From Candidatus Bathyarchaeota archaeon (GTDB taxonomy: Archaea > Thermoproteota > Bathyarchaeia > Bathyarchaeales > Bathycorpusculaceae): a DNA stretch of 64,000 bases. Within the stretch, counting starts at the first letter, position 1. Every line of letters begins with the position of its first letter. The position numbers and the translations under genes were made by a program. The notes below the pieces were generated by a model that saw nothing but the letters and a program-made list of their open reading frames with translations, made no database searches and was not told the DNA's origin. The stretch spans positions 62,001-126,000 of the forward strand of contig JANXDU010000006.1 of the NCBI GenBank assembly GCA_025059195.1, written 5' to 3'. Of the stretch, positions 43,873 to 53,080 are shown piece by piece.

Positions 43873-43885
43873 CCTTTTTATAATG
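43873..43885 (+). promoter_or_regulatory. Internal TATA-like box before L1
   Basis: CCTTTTTATAATGG in the 51-base gap between L11 and L1; L1-L10-P1 could have its own transcript, as in some methanogens. No L1-binding mimic of 23S rRNA was found. Confidence 0.4.
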
Positions 43886-43918
43886 GCATAATAATCCATC
43901 AATGGCACGGGGCCCAAA

Positions 43919-44572
43919 ATGACAATAGAACCAAAAACGTTGCTGAATGCTGTGAAGGAGGCAAAAGAAAAATCTGGAAAAAGAAACTTTACTCAGTCAG
44001 TGGAACTTATTCTAACATTACAAGACATAGACATGAAATCTCCAGAAGGTAGACTTCAAGAAAATGTTGAGCTACCCCACCCATTACCAAGGAAAACAAA
44101 TAAGATATGTGTAATTGCTACAGGAGAGCTTGCGCTCAAAGCAAAAAAAGCCAATTCAGACCTCGTAATTGATAGAGCAGAACTCGAGGCTCTTGCGGGC
44201 AAAAAGAAGGAACTGCGAAAAATCGCCAATGAATATGACTTTTTCTTTTCTGAAGCCCCGTTGATGCCTCTTGTGGGTAAAGTTTTAGGTGCCGTGCTGG
44301 GTCCAAGGGGGAAAATGCCAGTGCCTGTTCCACCTACTGCTGACATAGAAAACCTACTAAATAAATACCGCAAAACTGTTGCCATCAGAATGCGCAACCA
44401 ACCAGTGATACAATGTCGCGTAGGAACAGAAGACATGAAAGATGAGGAGTTGGCGGAAAACATACAAGCCGTCCTAAAAGTTGTCGAGGGAAAAATGAAG
44501 AGGGGGATAAAAAACATTAAATCAATCCATATCAAAACAACCATGGGCGCCCCGGTAGAAATTAAGCTTTAA
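43919..44572 (+). CDS. rpl1: Ribosomal protein L1
   Basis: 217 residues. NFTQSVELILTLQDIDMK, LVGKVLGAVLGPRGKMPVPVPP and VGTEDMKDEELAENIQAVL are typical. Forms the L1 stalk and often represses its own operon. Confidence 0.97.
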   Translation: MTIEPKTLLNAVKEAKEKSGKRNFTQSVELILTLQDIDMKSPEGRLQENVELPHPLPRKTNKICVIATGELALKAKKANSDLVIDRAELEALAGKKKELRKIANEYDFFFSEAPLMPLVGKVLGAVLGPRGKMPVPVPPTADIENLLNKYRKTVAIRMRNQPVIQCRVGTEDMKDEELAENIQAVLKVVEGKMKRGIKNIKSIHIKTTMGAPVEIKL

Positions 44573-44585
44573 GGGGGAGGCTCCT

Positions 44586-45461
44586 CTGCCATCTCAAATG
44601 GTTTTACTAAAAAAGGCTGCCGAAATCGAGAACATCACAAAACTTCTAGGACAATTTAAGGTAATTGGTATAGCCAGCCTCCAAAAGGTAAGAGCCTCCC
44701 AACTGCAAGAACTTAAGAAAAAGTTAGCGCCGGACGTTCACCTACGCGTTGTAAAAAATACTTTGATGAAAAGGGCTCTTGAAATTTTAAGGGAAAAACC
44801 TGAATTAAAGAAGTTAGAGAAGTATTTGACGGGCCCAAATGTTTTTCTTTTCACGAACATGAATCCATTTAAGCTAGCACTGCTCCTTGAAAAGGGCAAA
44901 ATCCGCATGATAGCAAAGGCAGGCGACGTTGCATCTTTTGACATCATCGTTCCTGCTGGAAACACGGGACAGCCTCCGGGACCAATAATAAGCCAGCTAA
45001 ACGCTGTGGGCTTGCCAACAAAGATAGAGGCGGGGAGCGTCTGGATTACCAAAGATACGTTGGTAGCCCGCAAGGGAGACGTCATCTCAGAAAGGCTTGC
45101 AAGCGTTTTGTCAAAGCTTGGAATTAAGGCTGTTGAGGCGGGACTTACATTGAAAGCTGCATACGACGAAGGCTTAATAATAGAAGGGGAACAACTTATC
45201 ATAAACGTACAAGAAATTAAAAGGCAGTTTGAAAATGCTCACATAGAAGCTTTCAAACTTTCGTTAGGCGTCGCTTATCCGACGAAGGAAAACATACAAG
45301 TTTTGTTGCAGATTGCCCACCAAGAAGCTTACACCCTTTCGCTTGGCGCCGCCATTCCAACAAATGAAACCATAAAAGATCTTGTCAGAAAAGCATACAT
45401 GGAAATGTTATGTTTAAGTATGAGAATCCCTAATTTTGAAGGGGGACTCAAACAAGCTTAA
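44586..45461 (+). CDS. rpl10: Ribosomal stalk protein L10 (P0), lacking the acidic tail
   Basis: 287 residues from ATG 44598, or 291 from a CTG at 44586 that reads MPSQMVLLKK. GGGGGAGG at 44573-44580 is five bases before the CTG but 17 before the ATG, so a CTG start is suspected. Core motifs FKVIGIASLQKVRASQLQELKKKL, LRVVKNTLMKRAL, TGPNVFLFTNMNPFKL and VPAGNTGQPPGPIIS are standard; the P1-binding helices continue to about 275. The protein ends SMRIPNFEGGLKQA without the usual KEE-rich region and SLFG end. Confidence 0.93.
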   Translation: MPSQMVLLKKAAEIENITKLLGQFKVIGIASLQKVRASQLQELKKKLAPDVHLRVVKNTLMKRALEILREKPELKKLEKYLTGPNVFLFTNMNPFKLALLLEKGKIRMIAKAGDVASFDIIVPAGNTGQPPGPIISQLNAVGLPTKIEAGSVWITKDTLVARKGDVISERLASVLSKLGIKAVEAGLTLKAAYDEGLIIEGEQLIINVQEIKRQFENAHIEAFKLSLGVAYPTKENIQVLLQIAHQEAYTLSLGAAIPTNETIKDLVRKAYMEMLCLSMRIPNFEGGLKQA

Positions 45462-45501
45462 TTAAAAAGATTAAAATATACTGAAAAGAGAGGTGAAAAG
45501 T

Positions 45502-45822
45502 ATGGAATACATATATGCTGCAATGCTCCTTCACAAAGCTGGAAAAGCAATAAACGAGGAAAACTTAACACAGGTTTTAAAAGCCGCTGGAGTTAATGTT
45601 GACGCTGTTAGAGTCAAAGCATTAGTGGCGTGTCTAGCAGAAGTTAATATAGACGAAATCATTAAATCAGCTCCAACAATGATGACTGCGGCAGTCGCGC
45701 CTACCACCGCAACTCCGACGACGGAAGCCAAACCGAAAGAAGACGAGAAGAAAAAGAAAGAGGAAGAGGAGAAGGCCAGAGAAGAAGCAGCGCTTGAAGG
45801 CCTTGGAGCATTATTCGGCTAA
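45502..45822 (+). CDS. rpl12: Ribosomal stalk protein P1 (L12)
   Basis: 106 residues from ATG 45502, with GAGGTGA before it. [39 protein letters not shown], then an Ala/Thr/Pro hinge, a [12 protein letters not shown] segment and the factor-binding end LEGLGALFG. Binds in several copies to L10. Confidence 0.97.
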   Translation: MEYIYAAMLLHKAGKAINEENLTQVLKAAGVNVDAVRVKALVACLAEVNIDEIIKSAPTMMTAAVAPTTATPTTEAKPKEDEKKKKEEEEKAREEAALEGLGALFG

Positions 45823-45895
45823 AGCCAAATTTTAAGCAATAACTTTAACTACTTCCTTAAATGTTAAACAGCGTATTTATTGTTAGGGTTCGTTG

Positions 45896-46309
45896 ATGAA
45901 ACTTTGCAGCGCATGCTTGTTAGGGGTTAGATGCCGCTATGACGGAAAAAGCGCCCTCAACAAAAAAGTTGTCGAGCTGTTAAAAACTGAAACACTAATA
46001 CCAGTTTGCCCCGAGCAGCTTGGCGGTCTACCAACTCCAAGAGAGCCTGCAGAAGTGATCGGGAAAAAAGTGATAACAAAATCAGGACAAGACGTTACAG
46101 AAAAATTCACGCATGGGGCAAGAGAAACCTTGAAGATAGCAAAAATTTTAGGCGTAAGAGAGGCTATTTTCAAACAAGGGAGCCCCTCATGTGGATGCGG
46201 TCGAATTTACGACGGAACTTTTTCAGGGAAAACCATAAAAGGTGATGGGGTAACAACGGCTTTACTAAAAAAGAACGGTATTAAAGTAATAACGGAAGAG
46301 GACCTATAG
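45896..46309 (+). CDS. DUF523 family protein
   Basis: 137 residues. CSACLLGVRCRYDGKSA at the N-terminus, VCPEQLGGLPTPREPAEV, and KQGSPSCGCGRIYDGTF define DUF523. Some relatives are linked with thiouracil desulfuration and iron-sulfur binding; function here is unproven. The conserved Cys residues are all present. Confidence 0.9.
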   Translation: MKLCSACLLGVRCRYDGKSALNKKVVELLKTETLIPVCPEQLGGLPTPREPAEVIGKKVITKSGQDVTEKFTHGARETLKIAKILGVREAIFKQGSPSCGCGRIYDGTFSGKTIKGDGVTTALLKKNGIKVITEEDL

Positions 46310-46320
46310 ACTGTTAACTT

Positions 46321-47331
46321 TCATTTCAAAGTTTTACCGTCCTTTAAAAATTTGAGAAGTGTAACTGGCAACCAACCGCAAATAATCATCAAAGTCCCCG
46401 GAAAGGCCCTTATACCAAAATTTAGTATGAAAGCTTCAAATATTGAGAAGGAAAACGCCATTGCTGCAGCCGACAGAAACGCGGCGTTTCTTCCAAATTT
46501 TTTGCAAGTTTGCACAGCCAAGAGCCCGGCAAAAAAGAAGTCGCCTAAACCAAGGGACATATAAAGCACACCTTTTTCAGTTACAACTTGCGGAAACGTC
46601 GGCAAGATAACCATTACTGGAAGCCTCAAACCAGCTACATGGGTTGCCGCGGAAATCATAGTTCTGGTTACCAGCACTAAAACCGTGTCTGCAAAGGTGA
46701 GAAGACCGGCGAAAAATATTGAGGTTTTCCATGTAAAGAGGATTCCAAGGTAGAGGATTATTAGAACAGCGAAAATAAGTCCGTACATGTTTAACATGTA
46801 TGGAAACCATATCGGCGTTCTGTTGAAGAAAATGTAGAGAGTTAAAAATAAAACGGGTGGAATTGCGGCTAAATACCAGCGTTCTTTTGTGTGCTGTCTA
46901 TCCACTTCATAAATGAGGGCTATGAAGGAAAAACCGCACAAGCAATATAAGACTACCGCACCATAAGCGAATAAAACGTCACATAAAACTGAAAGAGAAA
47001 GGCTAAAGGTTGCTGCCGCAAAACTGAAAACCATGGAAACTACATAAAAAAGTTCAGCTTGAATCTTTTTTACGCCCGAGAAAATATACGTAAATGTGAA
47101 AAGAAGCAGCGAATAGGCAAGCAGGAAAATTGTCATAACAGCCGCTTGGGGCACAAATGTTATAACTGAAACAGCCACCGTAATTGCTACTACAAGCATA
47201 ATGGCGTCTTTAACTTTAAATTCCCTTTCTTCAAAAGCAGCTCTAAGTTTACTTTCAGTCTTCTTATTTAGAATCACTCCTGTCATCATAACTATGAAAA
47301 GGGTTAAGGGCATCGCCACATCGAAATACAT
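46321..47331 (-). CDS. Presenilin-like intramembrane aspartyl protease candidate
   Basis: 336 residues with about nine hydrophobic segments. Two acidic residues lie inside helices: Asp215 (LLTFADTVLVL) and Asp264 in LGLGDFFFAGL, the GxGD motif of presenilin/signal-peptide-peptidase enzymes. The usual PAL motif near the C-terminus is replaced by FPGTL (310-314). The order and spacing fit the family, so it may cut membrane-embedded peptides; the altered PAL leaves doubt. Confidence 0.65.
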   Translation of the reverse strand: MYFDVAMPLTLFIVMMTGVILNKKTESKLRAAFEEREFKVKDAIMLVVAITVAVSVITFVPQAAVMTIFLLAYSLLLFTFTYIFSGVKKIQAELFYVVSMVFSFAAATFSLSLSVLCDVLFAYGAVVLYCLCGFSFIALIYEVDRQHTKERWYLAAIPPVLFLTLYIFFNRTPIWFPYMLNMYGLIFAVLIILYLGILFTWKTSIFFAGLLTFADTVLVLVTRTMISAATHVAGLRLPVMVILPTFPQVVTEKGVLYMSLGLGDFFFAGLLAVQTCKKFGRNAAFLSAAAMAFSFSIFEAFILNFGIRAFPGTLMIICGWLPVTLLKFLKDGKTLK

Positions 47332-47364
47332 AAGCCCACTTAAATAGAAACAAACATTTAAACC

Positions 47365-48270
47365 TTAAAGCCCTAAAAAGCAGTTAAAAACGGCGAGAGA
47401 AGCAATAAGCGCTTCTTCGGTCCTCACAGTTTCTGTTTGCTGCCCCGGAATGGTATTAACCACAAAGTCTACAACGTCTTCCAAGTTAAAGCCTTCACGA
47501 CTAACAATTTCATAAAGCCCCGCAGCTGGCGCCCCAAAGCCGACCAGCACTGTTCTAGCTTTTTCCCACTTTTCAGCAATTTTATCTTTAATCTCCGTAA
47601 AGATAGCCCCGTACCTCGACGTGGCAATTTTCAAGTCAAAGTTTCTGCTTTTAGCTAAACTGCCGAAAGACTCCTCCCAGACTGTTACCTTGTAACCCCA
47701 ATAACATGGAACCTCTTCGAGGTCTACAACTTCCGCCACTATCTGTTTGTTAATGCTAACAATTTTAACGGTTACTCTTTCGCCAGGAGACAAACGCACA
47801 TCGGGCACCAGCACTGGTTTTTCAACACCGACATCTACAAGGATACCGTTTCTTGTCTTTGCCAAAGTTATGCCCTCACGGTATTCACCCACCTTTAAAT
47901 CGGATGCCTTTTTACCGAGAGGATGATGGGGAGTTCTCAAAGGCGGTAAAATTCCTGCATAACGCAATTCAGGCCTCAATTTAAAGATTCTTTTCCGTAA
48001 ATACTGAGGGGTATCCATGTAGCGGAGCAACGTAGTTATTAAATCTACTTCAGCTTTTTGATTAACCTCGGGCAAGTCCCTATAAACTATTATTTCTTCA
48101 ATTCCGAAGATTGCGGCAGCCCTTCCTATCAAGCCCACTTTTGCTGTTTTCTCCCTCAAATGCGGAGTATCAGAAACCACCGAAGCAGGGACGGCTATTG
48201 AAACCTTTTTTCGGTTCAATTTTTCACCAGCACATATTATAGGTAGTCTCGTTAAAGAAGTTAACCACAC
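47365..48270 (-). CDS. SPOUT-family RNA methyltransferase (COG2106)
   Basis: 301 residues, GTG start. SIAVPASVVSDTPHLREKT, IEEIIVYRD, RIFKLRPELRYAGILPPLRTPHHPLG and the knot-forming end VVNTIPGQQTETVRTEEALIASLAVFN match the COG2106 family, related to human SPOUT1. A small OB-like insert (about 135-185) is typical. Target RNA in archaea is thought to be rRNA uridine N3; not demonstrated here. Confidence 0.88.
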   Translation of the reverse strand: MWLTSLTRLPIICAGEKLNRKKVSIAVPASVVSDTPHLREKTAKVGLIGRAAAIFGIEEIIVYRDLPEVNQKAEVDLITTLLRYMDTPQYLRKRIFKLRPELRYAGILPPLRTPHHPLGKKASDLKVGEYREGITLAKTRNGILVDVGVEKPVLVPDVRLSPGERVTVKIVSINKQIVAEVVDLEEVPCYWGYKVTVWEESFGSLAKSRNFDLKIATSRYGAIFTEIKDKIAEKWEKARTVLVGFGAPAAGLYEIVSREGFNLEDVVDFVVNTIPGQQTETVRTEEALIASLAVFNCFLGL

Positions 48271-48345
48271 AACGAACTTGTTACATCATTATCCCTAAAA
48301 ACTAAAAGGGTTAAAAACCTAAAACTAATTAAAGATGGGACAAAA

Positions 48346-49458
48346 ATGTCGAGGATATCTGTTCTGGATGATCCAGCAAGAATTAAAGAGATAGATAGAA
48401 AAGGTATGCTTTCCTTTTGCGTTGAAGCCCCCAAACATCATGAATATGCAGTTAAAATAGCTGAAAAAGTTGAAATTAACCATCTGAAACCGAAAGCGAT
48501 AATTGTGGCCGGGATGGGAGCCTCAGCCATCGGTGGGGAAATTCTGAAAGATTGGGGACAAGGAACCCTTGCGATACCCTTAGAGGTTTGTAGAGGATAC
48601 ACGCTTCCGGCATACGCGAACGAGGAAACCATAGCTGTTATATTAAGCTATTCCGGGGAAACTGAGGAAACTTTAAGCTGTCTCTTTAATGCCATCGAAA
48701 AGAAGTGCAACGTTTTCTGCGTAAGCTCCGACGGAACCATGCTGAAAATGGCGGAAAAATTAAAAATACCAGTTTTGCAAGTGCCAGAAGGAATACCTCC
48801 GAGGGCCGCTCTTCCATACTTGTTTACACCACTTCTGGTATTTCTGGAAAAGCTTAATTTGATTTCAAACGTAAAGGAGGAAATTTCTGAGGCGATTAAG
48901 GTATTAGAGCACGTTTGCAGCGAGAACTCACCAGAAAAACCTTTAAGGATAAACTTTTCTAAGAAGCTTGCCGTTAACCTTGAGGGAACTATTCCTCTTA
49001 TTTATGGTTTCGGGTTTTACCGTTCCGTTGCTCAACGTTTTAAACAACAATTTAACGAAAATAGCAAGATTCCGGCTTTCTGGAATGTTTTTCCAGAGCT
49101 AAACCATAATGAGATTGTCGGATGGGAGAACGCGGAAAAATTGGCAAAAAGTTTCTCTGCAGTGCTTATACGCGACGAAAACGAGCCTACCGAAATAAAA
49201 AGTCACATAGCTGCAACCAAGGAAATCTTGAACGATGAAGGAATAGAGACTTACGAGGTTTGGGGTAAAGGGAGAGGAAAGCTCGCAAAGATGTTGTCCA
49301 CCGTTTTAATAGGAGATTTCACAAGCGTCTATCTAGCCATATTGCGAGGTGTCGACCCGACACCGGTGAGAACAATTTCCGAGTTAAAAGAGAAGATAGC
49401 GAAAGCCGGGACAAGAAATAGAATAATCCAAAGGTTAATGGGGAAAGACTCTGGCTAA
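48346..49458 (+). CDS. Bifunctional phosphoglucose/phosphomannose isomerase
   Basis: 370 residues. SIS-fold motifs AIIVAGMGASAIGGEIL, ILSYSGETEETLSC, VPEGIPPRAALPYL and the C-terminal IYGFGFYRSVAQRFKQQFNENSKIPAFWNVFPELNHNEIVGW (Glu and His catalytic region) match the archaeal PGI/PMI family. Interconverts fructose-6-P with glucose-6-P and mannose-6-P. Tail-to-tail overlap of 4 bases with the inositol-phosphate synthase gene that uses glucose-6-P. Confidence 0.95.
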   Translation: MSRISVLDDPARIKEIDRKGMLSFCVEAPKHHEYAVKIAEKVEINHLKPKAIIVAGMGASAIGGEILKDWGQGTLAIPLEVCRGYTLPAYANEETIAVILSYSGETEETLSCLFNAIEKKCNVFCVSSDGTMLKMAEKLKIPVLQVPEGIPPRAALPYLFTPLLVFLEKLNLISNVKEEISEAIKVLEHVCSENSPEKPLRINFSKKLAVNLEGTIPLIYGFGFYRSVAQRFKQQFNENSKIPAFWNVFPELNHNEIVGWENAEKLAKSFSAVLIRDENEPTEIKSHIAATKEILNDEGIETYEVWGKGRGKLAKMLSTVLIGDFTSVYLAILRGVDPTPVRTISELKEKIAKAGTRNRIIQRLMGKDSG

Positions 49459-50549
49459 GATTTTTGGGCAATAAATTCCTCGAACATTTTTTCAGCGAGT
49501 TCCAGTGACAATAACTGCGGTGGACGTTTAAAGGCGTAAGCGCATATAGGTAGTACAGCTCCCTTCAGTTTGCGGTCTAAGGCGATTTTTACGGCTCTTA
49601 TAACGTCTAACAGTGTTGACCCCGCGTTCGGAGCGTCAACCGTTGAAAGTCTCATGTCAATTTGCACTGACGCCCCGCAGAAGTACAGCCCTCTAACCCA
49701 AAAGAAGCTGTCACGTCTATTCTGAAGAAAATCAACATAATCGGTTGATCCGGCAACCACTTCAGCCTCGTAGGGTAATGCTGTCTTCACCGTCTCGGTT
49801 TTGACTGCCCGCTTTAAGTTTCTGGTTCTTTCAAGGGTGTCAAGAGATTCGGCGCCTCCGCCAACGTCAAGTTGGTAAGTTTCAGTTATACGGACTCCAT
49901 GTCTGGAAAGAAGTTGTAATAAGGTCTTGTGGATGGTTGTTGCGCCTATTTGGTCGACCAAGTCGTCGCCCACGAGAGGTAAACCGGTGTCTTCATAACG
50001 TCTTGCCCATTCTGGGTTACTTGCGATAAAAGTTGGCGTTGCGTTTATAAAAGCGCACCCAGCTTTTAGAGACTGACTTGCATACCATTCAGAAGCCTTA
50101 ACAGCACCGCTCGGAAGCAAGTTAACCACAATTTCAGCATCGCTTGCTTGCAACACTTGTGCGACATCGACCTCCGGCAAACTGCTTACTTGAACCAGAT
50201 GCCTCGTGTATTCACCAACACCGTCCAAAACTGGCCCTTTTTGGACAACTACTCCAGTGGTCGACACGTCCACAAACTTGGGAGCGCAGTTTGGAGAAGC
50301 AAAAATAGCCTCTGCCAAATCCTTTCCAATTTTTCTGCTGTCGACATCAAATGCAGCTACAACTTGAATGTCTCTGGGGTGATATCCTCCAAGGATTAGA
50401 TTCCGTAGTCCTACACATCCATCGTTTTTCTCAAACCTACTATAATACTGGAGCCCTTGGATTAGGGCGGATGCACAGTTCCCAACACCGATCAAAGCTA
50501 CTTTTACCTTCGGCAAAGGGTACGCACCACTTTCGTCCTCACATATCAC
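49455..50549 (-). CDS. ino1: myo-Inositol-1-phosphate synthase
   Basis: 364 residues. NAD-binding KVALIGVGNCASALIQGLQYY, GDDLVDQIGATTIHKTLLQLL and LSTVDAPNAGSTLLDVIRAVKIALDRKLKG match archaeal/actinobacterial enzymes, which convert glucose-6-phosphate to inositol-1-phosphate for phosphoinositide lipids or solutes. Its substrate links it with the convergent PGI/PMI gene. Confidence 0.95.
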   Translation of the reverse strand: MICEDESGAYPLPKVKVALIGVGNCASALIQGLQYYSRFEKNDGCVGLRNLILGGYHPRDIQVVAAFDVDSRKIGKDLAEAIFASPNCAPKFVDVSTTGVVVQKGPVLDGVGEYTRHLVQVSSLPEVDVAQVLQASDAEIVVNLLPSGAVKASEWYASQSLKAGCAFINATPTFIASNPEWARRYEDTGLPLVGDDLVDQIGATTIHKTLLQLLSRHGVRITETYQLDVGGGAESLDTLERTRNLKRAVKTETVKTALPYEAEVVAGSTDYVDFLQNRRDSFFWVRGLYFCGASVQIDMRLSTVDAPNAGSTLLDVIRAVKIALDRKLKGAVLPICAYAFKRPPQLLSLELAEKMFEEFIAQKS

Positions 50550-50598
50550 ACACGGATTTATAAAGCTCTACGCAGTCAATACGTTAAAGTGATTATAA

Positions 50599-50847
50599 AT
50601 GAAAACGTGGTTGGACGTTACAGTTTTACAATGCCCAAACTGTGGACGCCTCTACGCAGAAGTCTCATGGTATGTTGTCGAAATGGAGTCGGACATCCAG
50701 TGCGGAGAATGTGGCAAAGAATTTAATAGTAAAAGGAATATTGTGGATAGAGCGCTATTAGAATTTCAAATAGACGAAAACGGTAAAATTCAAAACGTGA
50801 ACCTTCTAAAACATTTACAGCCACGAAATAACGCGGTACGCTATTAA
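50599..50847 (+). CDS. Small zinc-ribbon protein
   Basis: 82 residues. Two Cys pairs, LQCPNCGRLY and IQCGECGKEF, form a zinc ribbon; the C-terminal part is a short charged region. Not assigned to a family. Its last 33 bases are also the end of a decayed minus-strand gene. Confidence 0.65.
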   Translation: MKTWLDVTVLQCPNCGRLYAEVSWYVVEMESDIQCGECGKEFNSKRNIVDRALLEFQIDENGKIQNVNLLKHLQPRNNAVRY

Positions 50848-51221
50848 CCCTTCAAGTGGAACATTGTCCTCATAAATTCCAGATCTTTGAAGAACAGCCC
50901 TCCAAAGCTCCAGTCCTATGCGTTCTTCGTTTATCTGGCGCTGGCAAACTTAAAATTGTAAGCTTTTCGCCCTTCATGATTTTCAACTGCCACACATCTC
51001 CTGGTTCTCGGATTAGGAGTCATCATGTCCAGCGCTAGGGCGGCAAGTCTTCCATTTTATAGGCAACAAGCACTTCTTCGCTTTAAACTTTAAGATGCCG
51101 CCAGCGAAACTGTTAATCCCTTCAAGCTTAACATTTACGTAAGTGAAACTCTTTCTCGTTTCTTTAAAAGGGGCATAACAACGCACTCAAGTATCGCCAC
51201 TCTTTTAAACCGTCTCGTCTT
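50815..51221 (-). pseudogene. Multiply frameshifted pseudogene of unknown family
   Basis: Reading the minus strand across frames gives a plausible chain: RVAILECVVMPLLKKRERVS (about 51201-51140), YVNVKLEGINSFAGGILKFK (51141-51082), a short VAYKMEDL block (51067-51044), ALALDMMTPNPRT (51044-51004), PGDVWQLKIMKGEKLTILSL (51002-50943) and INEERIGLELWRAVLQRSGI...PLEGLIAYRVISW before a stop at 50815. No single frame spans it; at least four shifts are needed. Composition is protein-like only in this order. It fills most of the 442-base gap before glyS. Confidence 0.55.
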
Positions 51222-51289
51222 TTTAAGGTTTATAACTAAGGAAGCTTAAAAGAGCTTAGCCATTAAGACACTTAAAGGGGAAGCATAAA

Positions 51290-53044
51290 GTGAATAGCCA
51301 ACAACAGGACAAGTTCACGTTGATAAACGAGTTAGCCCGCCGCAGAGGATTCTTCTGGCAGTCCTACGAAATGTACGGTGGAGTCAGCGGCTTCGTAACT
51401 TACGGTTTTTTAGGCGCAAGGCTAAAACAGAACATTGAAAAAAAGCTTAGAGAGCTTTTCGTTAACAAACTTGGAATTATGGAAATAGAAGCCCCAATAA
51501 TAGCGCCAGCCAAGGTTTTTGAGGCTTCAGGCCACGTTGACCACTTTAAAGAGCCAATGGTGGAGTGCCTAAAATGTGGAAGACGCTTTAGGGCGGACCA
51601 TCTTCTCCGCGAAAGCGGGAAATTAAGCGAGGCGGAAGCTGAAAAACTCAACCTAAAAGAATTAAAAGAGGCCATAGAAGGGCATAATGTACGCTGTCCA
51701 GAGTGCAAAGGAGAACTCGGAGAGCCCAAGTATTTCTTAACAATGTTTAAGACCACAATAGGCCCCTATTCAGAGGCCGTTGGTTATGGACGACCAGAAG
51801 CTGCACAAAACATATTTGTGGAGTTTAGACGATTATACGAGACCGCGCGGGAAAAATTGCCTTTTGGTGTGATGCAGATAGGTCATGCTTTGCGAAATGA
51901 AATCTCACCTAGGCAGGGTTTGATAAGACTAAGGGAGTTCACAATAGTGGATATCGAATTCTTCTTTGACCCGGAAGAGCCTAACTGCTTTCTTTTGAAA
52001 GACTTTGAAAATGAAACTTTGCGGCTAGTTTTAGCGGAAAGCCGACTTCGCGGTTCAGAAGATATCATTGAAGTCAAGGTTAAAGAGGCCTTGGAAAAAA
52101 GCTACATAAAGGTTCCATGGCAAGCGGTTTTCATGACTCTAGCAAAAAAACTGTTAATGGAGTTAGGAGTTCCCTCTGAAAAGCAACGTTTTATTGAGAA
52201 GCTTCCATGGGAACGCGCCCATTACTCCCTTCAAAGCTTTGACCAAGAGGTTTATGTTGACCGTTGGGGCTGGATTGAAGTTTCTGGACACGCCTACAGA
52301 GCAGACTACGACCTAAAACAACATATGCGTTTCAGTGGTGTGGACACGCAAGTATTCAAGGAATACGAAAGACCAGTTGAAGCAGAAAAAACTATCGTTA
52401 AGCCTCTTATGACAAAGCTTGGGCCCGTCTTTAAGGATGAAGCCCAGAAAATTGCAAAAATGCTCGAAGAAACAAAACCCGAAGAAGTCGAGGTTTCCTT
52501 TAAGGAGAAAGGGTATTACATGCTCGGAGAATACAAGATTTTGCCAGAACACGTTGAGATCAGAAAACGCAAAGTTAAGGAAAAAGGTAAACGCTTCATA
52601 CCACATGTGGTTGAACCAAGTTTCGGCTCAGATAGGCTTGTTTACGTAACACTTGAGTATGCCTACCGTGTTAAAGAGGACAGGGTTATCCTTAGCTTTC
52701 CGAGAGATATAGCGCCTATACAAGTTGGAGTATACCCGTTGGTGAGTAAAGACGGTTTGCCAGAAAAGGCCATGCAAGTCTATAAAATGTTGGTTGACGA
52801 GGGCTTCATGGTGGAGTACGACGAGGCGGGCTCCATCGGAAGACGTTACGCACGGGCAGATGAGGCGGGCATACCCTTGGGCATAACCATAGACTATGAA
52901 ACGATTAAAAACGACACAGTCACCATCCGGGACCGAGATACTTGGAAACAAGTCCGAAACCACATTAACGTTTTACCGGGACTTCTACACAAGTACTTCC
53001 AAAGTAAGATAAATTTTGAAGATTTAGGCGACCTTGTAAAATAG
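51290..53044 (+). CDS. glyS: Glycyl-tRNA synthetase (alpha2, archaeal/eukaryotic type)
   Basis: 584 residues, GTG start. RRGFFWQSYEMYGGVSGFVTYG, class II motif 2 ALRNEISPRQGLIRLREFTIVDIE, motif 3 VEPSFGSDRLVY and anticodon-binding C-domain IAPIQVGVYPLV...YDEAGSIGRRYARADEAGIPLGITID. A CxxC zinc-like insertion (VECLKCGRRF, VRCPECKGEL) is typical of this type. Confidence 0.97.
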   Translation: MNSQQQDKFTLINELARRRGFFWQSYEMYGGVSGFVTYGFLGARLKQNIEKKLRELFVNKLGIMEIEAPIIAPAKVFEASGHVDHFKEPMVECLKCGRRFRADHLLRESGKLSEAEAEKLNLKELKEAIEGHNVRCPECKGELGEPKYFLTMFKTTIGPYSEAVGYGRPEAAQNIFVEFRRLYETAREKLPFGVMQIGHALRNEISPRQGLIRLREFTIVDIEFFFDPEEPNCFLLKDFENETLRLVLAESRLRGSEDIIEVKVKEALEKSYIKVPWQAVFMTLAKKLLMELGVPSEKQRFIEKLPWERAHYSLQSFDQEVYVDRWGWIEVSGHAYRADYDLKQHMRFSGVDTQVFKEYERPVEAEKTIVKPLMTKLGPVFKDEAQKIAKMLEETKPEEVEVSFKEKGYYMLGEYKILPEHVEIRKRKVKEKGKRFIPHVVEPSFGSDRLVYVTLEYAYRVKEDRVILSFPRDIAPIQVGVYPLVSKDGLPEKAMQVYKMLVDEGFMVEYDEAGSIGRRYARADEAGIPLGITIDYETIKNDTVTIRDRDTWKQVRNHINVLPGLLHKYFQSKINFEDLGDLVK

Positions 53045-53080
53045 TTTTTTCGTTATCTTTTTTAACACTTTCAAAGTATT

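Noticed and set aside
44056-44544. 162-residue minus-strand frame over ribosomal protein L1
   Set aside because: Shadow; the plus strand is clearly L1.
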